Assembly (NCBI GenBank): GCA_902533955.1
Contig: CACANV010000028.1
Location: 1 to 9,762 of the forward strand
DNA: 9,762 nt
Reading direction: 5' to 3'
DNA from: an uncultured Pelagibacteraceae bacterium
GTDB lineage: Bacteria; Pseudomonadota; Alphaproteobacteria; Pelagibacterales; Pelagibacteraceae
Numbering within the stretch: the stretch's first letter is position 1; the number at the start of each line of letters is the position of its first letter. Of this stretch, positions 5,639 to 9,762 are shown piece after piece. The notes beneath the pieces were generated by a model that saw only the letters and a program-made list of their open reading frames with translations, ran no database searches and was not told where the DNA came from. A program made the position numbers and the translations under genes.

Positions 5639-6504
5639 TGAAAGCTGGAAAATTTTTATTACCAATAATAATTGTAATTGCTGCAACAATTTTCTTTTCA
5701 ATATTTATTGTTAAGGAAGTTAATCAAGCAATTGTTTTACAATTTGGTGATCCTAAAAAAATTATTTTAAAACCAGGTTTAAATTTTAAAATTCCATTTA
5801 TACAAAACGTGGTATTTTTAGATAAAAGAATTTTAAATCTAGATACACCTCCTGAGGAAGTAATAGCCTCAGATCAAAAAAGATTGATAGTTGATGCTTT
5901 TGCAAGATTCCAAATTGTAGATCCTCTAAAATTCTATATTTCAGTTGGCAATGAAAGAGTTGCAAGATCTAGATTGGCTACGATTATAAATTCAAGAATA
6001 AGAAACGTTTTAGGTCAGCAGGAATTACAAACTTTATTGTCAGAAGATAGATCAAAACAAATGTCTTTAATTCAAGAAGGTGTAAATAACGAAGCAAAGA
6101 ACTTTGGAATAAAAATTGTAGATGTAAGAATTAAAAGAGCTGATCTTCCACAAGCTAATAGTGATGCGATTTTTAGAAGAATGCAGACTGAAAGAGAAAG
6201 AGAAGCAAAAGAATTTAGAGCAAAAGGTGCAGAAATGGCTGTAACAATTACTTCAACTGCCGATAAAGAAGTAACTGTAATTTTAGCGGATGCTCAAAAA
6301 AAGTCTGAAATTATGAAAGGTGAAGGAGATGGACAAAGAAATAAAATTTTTGCTGATGCTTTTGGCAAAGATGCTGAATTCTTTGCTTTTTATAGATCAA
6401 TGCAAGCGTATGAAAAATCTCTGATAGGAGGAGAAACATCCCTTATTCTATCTCCTGATAGTGAATTTTTTAAATTTTTCGGAAATATAAAACCTAAACA
6501 ATAG
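5638..6504 (+). CDS. hflC: HflC, partner of HflK
   Basis: The second SPFH subunit of the HflKC complex, which surrounds and tunes FtsH at the inner membrane. The 288-residue protein has a short N-terminal cytoplasmic end and one membrane segment at about 5-26. The band-7 domain begins VNQAIVLQFGDPKK at 28-41 and covers roughly residues 28-190, followed by a charged helical region (about 185-245) rich in Glu, Arg and Ala. The block LPQANSDAIFRRMQTERE, near residues 170-187, is characteristic of HflC. It is shorter than E. coli HflC (334 aa) but has all recognisable parts. The start codon overlaps the hflK stop, and the DUF2065 gene begins 8 nt after its stop. The family call rests on sequence motifs and on the constant hflK-hflC pairing. 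Confidence 0.96.
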   Translation: MKAGKFLLPIIIVIAATIFFSIFIVKEVNQAIVLQFGDPKKIILKPGLNFKIPFIQNVVFLDKRILNLDTPPEEVIASDQKRLIVDAFARFQIVDPLKFYISVGNERVARSRLATIINSRIRNVLGQQELQTLLSEDRSKQMSLIQEGVNNEAKNFGIKIVDVRIKRADLPQANSDAIFRRMQTEREREAKEFRAKGAEMAVTITSTADKEVTVILADAQKKSEIMKGEGDGQRNKIFADAFGKDAEFFAFYRSMQAYEKSLIGGETSLILSPDSEFFKFFGNIKPKQ

Positions 6505-6512
6505 TTTTTAAT

Positions 6513-6698
6513 ATGAAAGAACTGATCATAGCTTTTGGTCTTTTCTTATTTATAGAAGGAATATTGTATGCCATATTTCCATCAAAAATGAAAAATATGC
6601 TTCAAAAATTAAATGAGGTAAACAATAGCCAATTAAGAACTGGCGGGTTGGCATTTGCTATAATAGGATTTATTATTATTTGGTATTTTAAAACATGA
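6513..6698 (+). CDS. DUF2065 (YjeT-like) small membrane protein
   Basis: A 61-residue protein made almost entirely of two hydrophobic segments (about 3-22 and 45-59). They are joined by a polar loop containing FPSKMKNMLQKLNEV and LRTGG, the pattern of DUF2065. In E. coli the member yjeT lies directly after hflC, and the same hflK-hflC-DUF2065 order here supports a functional tie to the HflKC/FtsH complex. No biochemical role is established. The gene is 8 nt downstream of hflC and its last codons overlap the degP start by 4 nt (ATGA), which suggests coupled translation. Small size makes it easy to miss, but position, motif and overlap make it convincing. Confidence 0.9.
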   Translation: MKELIIAFGLFLFIEGILYAIFPSKMKNMLQKLNEVNNSQLRTGGLAFAIIGFIIIWYFKT

Positions 6699-8104
6699 GA
6701 AAGTATTTAAAATTTTTTCTAGTATTTATTGTTTTGCTGAATTTTTCATTTCCAGCAAATACAAAAGATATTCCGTCATCATTTGCAGATCTAGCGGAAA
6801 AACTAATGCCATCAGTTGTAAATATTTCAACAACTGCTATGATTACTACCAAATCAAATCCTTTTCCTTTTCAATTTCCTCCAGGATCACCTTTTGAAGA
6901 CATGTTTCGGGATTATGGAACACCAGAGCAAAGAAAAACGAGTGCTCTTGGATCAGGATTTATTATAGATGAAAAAGGTATAGTTATAACAAATAACCAC
7001 GTTATACAAGGCGCCGAAGATATAGTTGTTAAAGTTAATGGAGATCAGGATTTTAAAGCAAAAGTTTTGGGTGCAGACCCAGGCATGGATTTGGCTGTCT
7101 TACAAATAGAGTCTAAAGAAAATTTTAAACCTGTTAAATTTGCAAATTCAGATAATGCTAGAATAGGTGACTGGGTTATAGCAATAGGCAATCCATTTGG
7201 ATTAGGAGGCACTGTTACAGCCGGAATTATATCAGCTAGAAATAGAAGTATTGGATTATCTAGATATGAGGATTTTATTCAAACAGACGCTTCTATTAAT
7301 CAAGGAAATTCTGGAGGACCTTTATTTAACATGGATGGAGATGTAGTAGGAATTAATACAGCTATACTTAGCCCATCAGGGGCTAGTAGTGGAATTGGTT
7401 TTGCCATTCCATCAAACAGTGCACAAAAAGTTATTAATCAATTAATTGAATTTGGTGAAACAAAAAGAGGTTGGCTCGGAGTTAGAATTCAAAGAGTAAG
7501 TAAAGAAATTGCAGAAGTAGAAAAACTAGATAGACCAAGAGGAGCATTGGTAGCAAGTGTTGCTGATAATAGTCCATCAGATAAAGCTGGAATAAAGTCA
7601 GGAGATATTATTTTAGAATTTGATGGAAAAATAATTAATGAAATGGTTGAGCTACCAAAAATTGTTGCAGAAACAGAGGTTGGGAAAAAAGTTAAATTAA
7701 AGATTTGGAGAAATAAAAGAGAATTAGTTAAAGATATAGTTCTTGGAAGGCTTGAAACTTCAGAGGACTTTAAATCACAAAGCAAAGCTACTGAAAAACC
7801 TAAAGAAAATAGAATAGAAGGTTTAAAAATTAATGTAAGATTGCTTAATAAAACAGATATCACAGAAAGAAAACTACCAAAAAATACATCTGGAGTTGTA
7901 ATTACTAAGATTGATAAAGATAGCCCCATAAACTATTTAGAGATCAATGATGTTATTGTTGAAGCTCAAAAAAGAAAAATTAACACTATTGGAGATTTAA
8001 ATAATATTGTTAATATGACTTTAAAAGGCAAAGAAAAAACCTTGTTAATTGCTATATATAATAATCAAAATCAAAGAACATATATTGGAGTTAAGCTAGA
8101 TTAA
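6695..8104 (+). CDS. degP: DegP/HtrA-type periplasmic serine protease (Do family)
   Basis: A periplasmic protease/chaperone that degrades or holds misfolded envelope proteins. The 469-residue protein has a signal peptide (about 1-23, MRKYLKFFLV then a hydrophobic core, probable cut after PANT or nearby). A trypsin-like domain follows with the complete triad: His102 in TNNHVIQGAED, Asp132 in DPGMDLAVLQI, and Ser206 in QGNSGGPLF. PDZ1 begins at GWLGVRIQ (about 259-350) and contains GALVASVADNSPSDKAGIKSG. A charged linker (about 355-375) leads to a weaker PDZ2 (about 376-468). The length is normal for DegP/DegQ/MucD proteins, which motif reading alone cannot separate. Its ATG overlaps the DUF2065 stop, and miaA starts on the base after its own stop. 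Placing it behind hflKC joins two membrane/periplasm quality-control activities in one transcription unit. Confidence 0.95.
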   Translation: MRKYLKFFLVFIVLLNFSFPANTKDIPSSFADLAEKLMPSVVNISTTAMITTKSNPFPFQFPPGSPFEDMFRDYGTPEQRKTSALGSGFIIDEKGIVITNNHVIQGAEDIVVKVNGDQDFKAKVLGADPGMDLAVLQIESKENFKPVKFANSDNARIGDWVIAIGNPFGLGGTVTAGIISARNRSIGLSRYEDFIQTDASINQGNSGGPLFNMDGDVVGINTAILSPSGASSGIGFAIPSNSAQKVINQLIEFGETKRGWLGVRIQRVSKEIAEVEKLDRPRGALVASVADNSPSDKAGIKSGDIILEFDGKIINEMVELPKIVAETEVGKKVKLKIWRNKRELVKDIVLGRLETSEDFKSQSKATEKPKENRIEGLKINVRLLNKTDITERKLPKNTSGVVITKIDKDSPINYLEINDVIVEAQKRKINTIGDLNNIVNMTLKGKEKTLLIAIYNNQNQRTYIGVKLD

Positions 8105-9013
8105 ATGGACATAAAGTCCAAAATTTTTTTAATCTACGGACCAACTGCATCTGGTAAATCTAATTTTTCAATTAATCTTGCAAAAAAAATTAATGGAGAA
8201 ATTATTAATGCAGATAGTATGCAGGTTTACAAGCAATTAAAAATTTTAACTGCTAGACCAAAAGTAAAAGAATATAAAAATATCAATCATCACTTGTTTG
8301 GATTTCAAAGTGTAAAAAAGAATTTTTCAACGGGTCAATGGCTTGAACTGGTTTATCCAAAGATTAATCAAATAAAAAAAAGAAAAAAAATACCAATATT
8401 AGTTGGTGGTACAGGTTTGTATTTTAGAGCTTTAACTGAAGGTTTAGTTAAAATTCCAAATATTCCAATTAAATTTAGAAATGAAGTAAGATCTTTACAA
8501 AAAAGACTTGGACAAAAAAAATTTTTTAATAAACTAATTACATTAGACCCTTCTATAAAAGGCAAAATTAATCCAACTGATGTTCATAGATCTATTCGGG
8601 CATATGAAGTTAAATTTTATTCAAAGAAATCATTAATAGACTGGTTTAAAAATACTAAATCAAATTTTAGAGATGGTGATTTTTTTAAAATTTATATTGA
8701 TTTTCCAAGAACAGATTTGCTTGATAGAATCTATAAGAGAACAGAAAAAATGTTAAAAGAGGGTGTCATTATAGAAGTAAAAAAATTTTTGAAATTAAAG
8801 ATCAATAGGGACAATACTGCAAACAAAGTGATTGGGATTAATGAAATTAGAGACTTTCTTGATAAAAAAACTAATTTGAAAGAAACAAAAGAAAAAATTT
8901 CAATAAAAACAAGACAATATGCGAAAAGACAAAGTACATGGGCTAGAGGAAATATGGTTAACTGGCAAAAACTAGGCCCAAAAGACCTCAATAAATTTTT
9001 GAAAAAAATATAA
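8105..9013 (+). CDS. miaA: tRNA dimethylallyltransferase MiaA
   Basis: MiaA adds a dimethylallyl group from DMAPP to N6 of A37 in tRNAs that read UNN codons, the first step toward ms2i6A, which steadies codon pairing and frame. The 302-residue protein has the P-loop GPTASGKS at 12-19 and the catalytic Asp37 in NADSMQVYKQL. The DMAPP-site block LVGGTGLYFRAL is at 99-110, with VIGINEIRDFL at 242-252 and the C-terminal tRNA-binding block TRQYAKRQSTWARGN at 269-283. Length and motif order are standard, so the gene is intact. The ATG directly follows the degP stop with no gap, arguing for cotranscription and translational coupling. In E. coli miaA also lies close to hflKC, though on their upstream side and via hfq-hflX. 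In many alphaproteobacteria I would expect serB between degP and miaA; it is absent here. Confidence 0.96.
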   Translation: MDIKSKIFLIYGPTASGKSNFSINLAKKINGEIINADSMQVYKQLKILTARPKVKEYKNINHHLFGFQSVKKNFSTGQWLELVYPKINQIKKRKKIPILVGGTGLYFRALTEGLVKIPNIPIKFRNEVRSLQKRLGQKKFFNKLITLDPSIKGKINPTDVHRSIRAYEVKFYSKKSLIDWFKNTKSNFRDGDFFKIYIDFPRTDLLDRIYKRTEKMLKEGVIIEVKKFLKLKINRDNTANKVIGINEIRDFLDKKTNLKETKEKISIKTRQYAKRQSTWARGNMVNWQKLGPKDLNKFLKKI

Positions 9014-9030
9014 ATTATTTTCTCAAAAAC

Positions 9031-9060
9031 TTGACCAATGAGTACAACTTCAGCTAGATT
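9031..9060 (+). promoter_or_regulatory. Candidate ilvB promoter
   Basis: In the 53-nt gap after miaA, TTGACC (9031-9036) is followed after 18 nt by TAGATT (9055-9060). The -35 is strong and the -10 modest. The start of transcription would fall at about the ilvB ATG (9067), giving a leaderless or nearly leaderless message. No attenuator hairpin or leader peptide rich in Ile, Leu or Val is visible. Confidence 0.4.
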
Positions 9061-9066
9061 GACAAA

Positions 9067-9762
9067 ATGTCAAAATTATATTCTGGAGCTAAAATTGTAT
9101 TTAAGTGTCTTGAGGACCAGGGAGTAAGTAATATTTTTGGTTACCCAGGTGGAGCAGTTCTTCCTATATATGATGAATTAAAAAATCACAAATCAATCAA
9201 GCATATTTTAGTAAGACATGAACAAGGCGCAGGACATGCTGCAGAAGGTTATGCTAGATCATCTGGAAAACCAGGTGTAGTGCTAGTCACCTCAGGACCT
9301 GGAGCAACAAATGTAGTAACTGCATTAACAGATGCTTACATGGATTCAGTTCCATTAGTTTGCATTGCTGGACAAGTACCTACACATTTAATTGGAACAG
9401 ATGCTTTTCAAGAATGTGATACTACAGGTATTACAAGACCTTGTACTAAACATAACTGGTTAGTAAAAGATATAAAGGATTTAGCTAATATTATTCATAA
9501 GGCATTTGAAGTCGCAACCACTGGAAGACCTGGACCAGTTTTAGTTGATATACCTAAAGATATCCAGTTTCAAAAAACTCCATACAAAAAATTTAAAAAA
9601 AATAATAAATTAAATGGTAAATCACATAATCTTTTTTCTCAAAACAGCATAGATCAATTGATAAAACTTATGATCAAGGCTTCAAAACCAATTTTTTATA
9701 CTGGAGGCGGGGTAGTTAACTCTGGACCTAAAGCAAGTGAATTATTAAAAGAGCTTGTCTAT
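9067..9762 (+). CDS. ilvB: Acetolactate synthase large (catalytic) subunit, 3' end cut by window
   Basis: This ThDP enzyme condenses pyruvate with pyruvate or 2-oxobutyrate, the first common step of valine, leucine and isoleucine synthesis, in the cytoplasm. The 232 codons present cover the N-terminal ThDP-binding (PYR) domain and the start of the central domain. Visible landmarks are IFGYPGGAVLPIYDEL (23-38), Glu52 in RHEQGAGHAAEGYAR (the ThDP-activating glutamate), VTSGPGATN, and the FQECDTTGITRP block with its conserved FQE in the substrate channel. TGRPGPVLVDIPKD closes the domain. The reading frame is open to the window edge, where the gene is cut at roughly 40 percent of the expected 570-590 residues. 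The ATG at 9067 places the first conserved block correctly; there is no Shine-Dalgarno sequence. An ATG at 9038 in another frame opens a 29-codon ORF across this start. Confidence 0.96.
   Translation, partial: MSKLYSGAKIVFKCLEDQGVSNIFGYPGGAVLPIYDELKNHKSIKHILVRHEQGAGHAAEGYARSSGKPGVVLVTSGPGATNVVTALTDAYMDSVPLVCIAGQVPTHLIGTDAFQECDTTGITRPCTKHNWLVKDIKDLANIIHKAFEVATTGRPGPVLVDIPKDIQFQKTPYKKFKKNNKLNGKSHNLFSQNSIDQLIKLMIKASKPIFYTGGGVVNSGPKASELLKELVY

Noticed and set aside
7489..7929. Minus-strand ORF of 146 codons inside degP
   Set aside because: Antisense to the PDZ1 and linker coding region, with a low-complexity Leu/Ser-rich product and no recognisable family. degP itself is unambiguous.
8368..8991. 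Two minus-strand ORFs (65 and 86 codons) inside miaA
   Set aside because: Antisense shadows of lysine-rich miaA codons that yield Phe/Leu-rich nonsense; no supporting motif or context.

Overview
The window reads as an AT-rich, very compact alphaproteobacterial chromosome segment. It is most consistent with the SAR11 / Candidatus Pelagibacter group. The pointers are the low GC, genes that abut or overlap by 1-4 nt, few ribosome binding sites, a circularly permuted (two-piece) tmRNA gene of the alphaproteobacterial type, a flavin-dependent thymidylate synthase (ThyX), and the order mrp <-> hflK-hflC-DUF2065-degP-miaA-ilvB. The taxonomic call is inference from gene content and style; no database was searched.

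Layout. 39-410 (-): small DUF805 membrane protein. 411-621: intergenic, with a palindrome at the DUF805 start and two pairs of short direct repeats. 622-882 (+): small exported protein of unknown function. About 931-1191 (-): permuted ssrA, with the acceptor piece first, a 12-nt spacer, then the coding piece with tag ANESYALAA. 1236-2183 (+): thyX. 2196-3659 (+): a very AT-rich membrane-anchored sulfatase/LTA-synthase-like protein with a TTG start. 3667-4500 (-): mrp, converging on it. 4501-4552: a short divergent promoter region with a dyad-symmetric box. 4553-9013 (+): hflK, hflC, a DUF2065 gene, degP and miaA packed as one probable operon. 9067 to the window end (+): the start of the acetolactate synthase large subunit gene.

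How the genes fit together. Much of the window is protein quality control and translation support. tmRNA tags stalled nascent chains. HflK/HflC is the SPFH complex that in other bacteria surrounds and tunes the FtsH membrane protease. DegP is the periplasmic serine protease/chaperone, MiaA modifies tRNA A37, and Mrp is an Fe-S cluster carrier ATPase. ThyX and IlvB are core nucleotide and branched-chain amino acid enzymes. The sulfatase-like gene looks like an accessory envelope-modification gene inserted between core genes.

No wholly new system is evident. The points most worth a second look are the permuted tmRNA with its very short spacer and odd T-loop, the single TATATA box that could serve both mrp and hflK with hflK nearly leaderless, the A12 tract and other homopolymers in the sulfatase-like gene, the Mrp lacking its usual CxxC, and the repeat arrangement ahead of the small exported protein.
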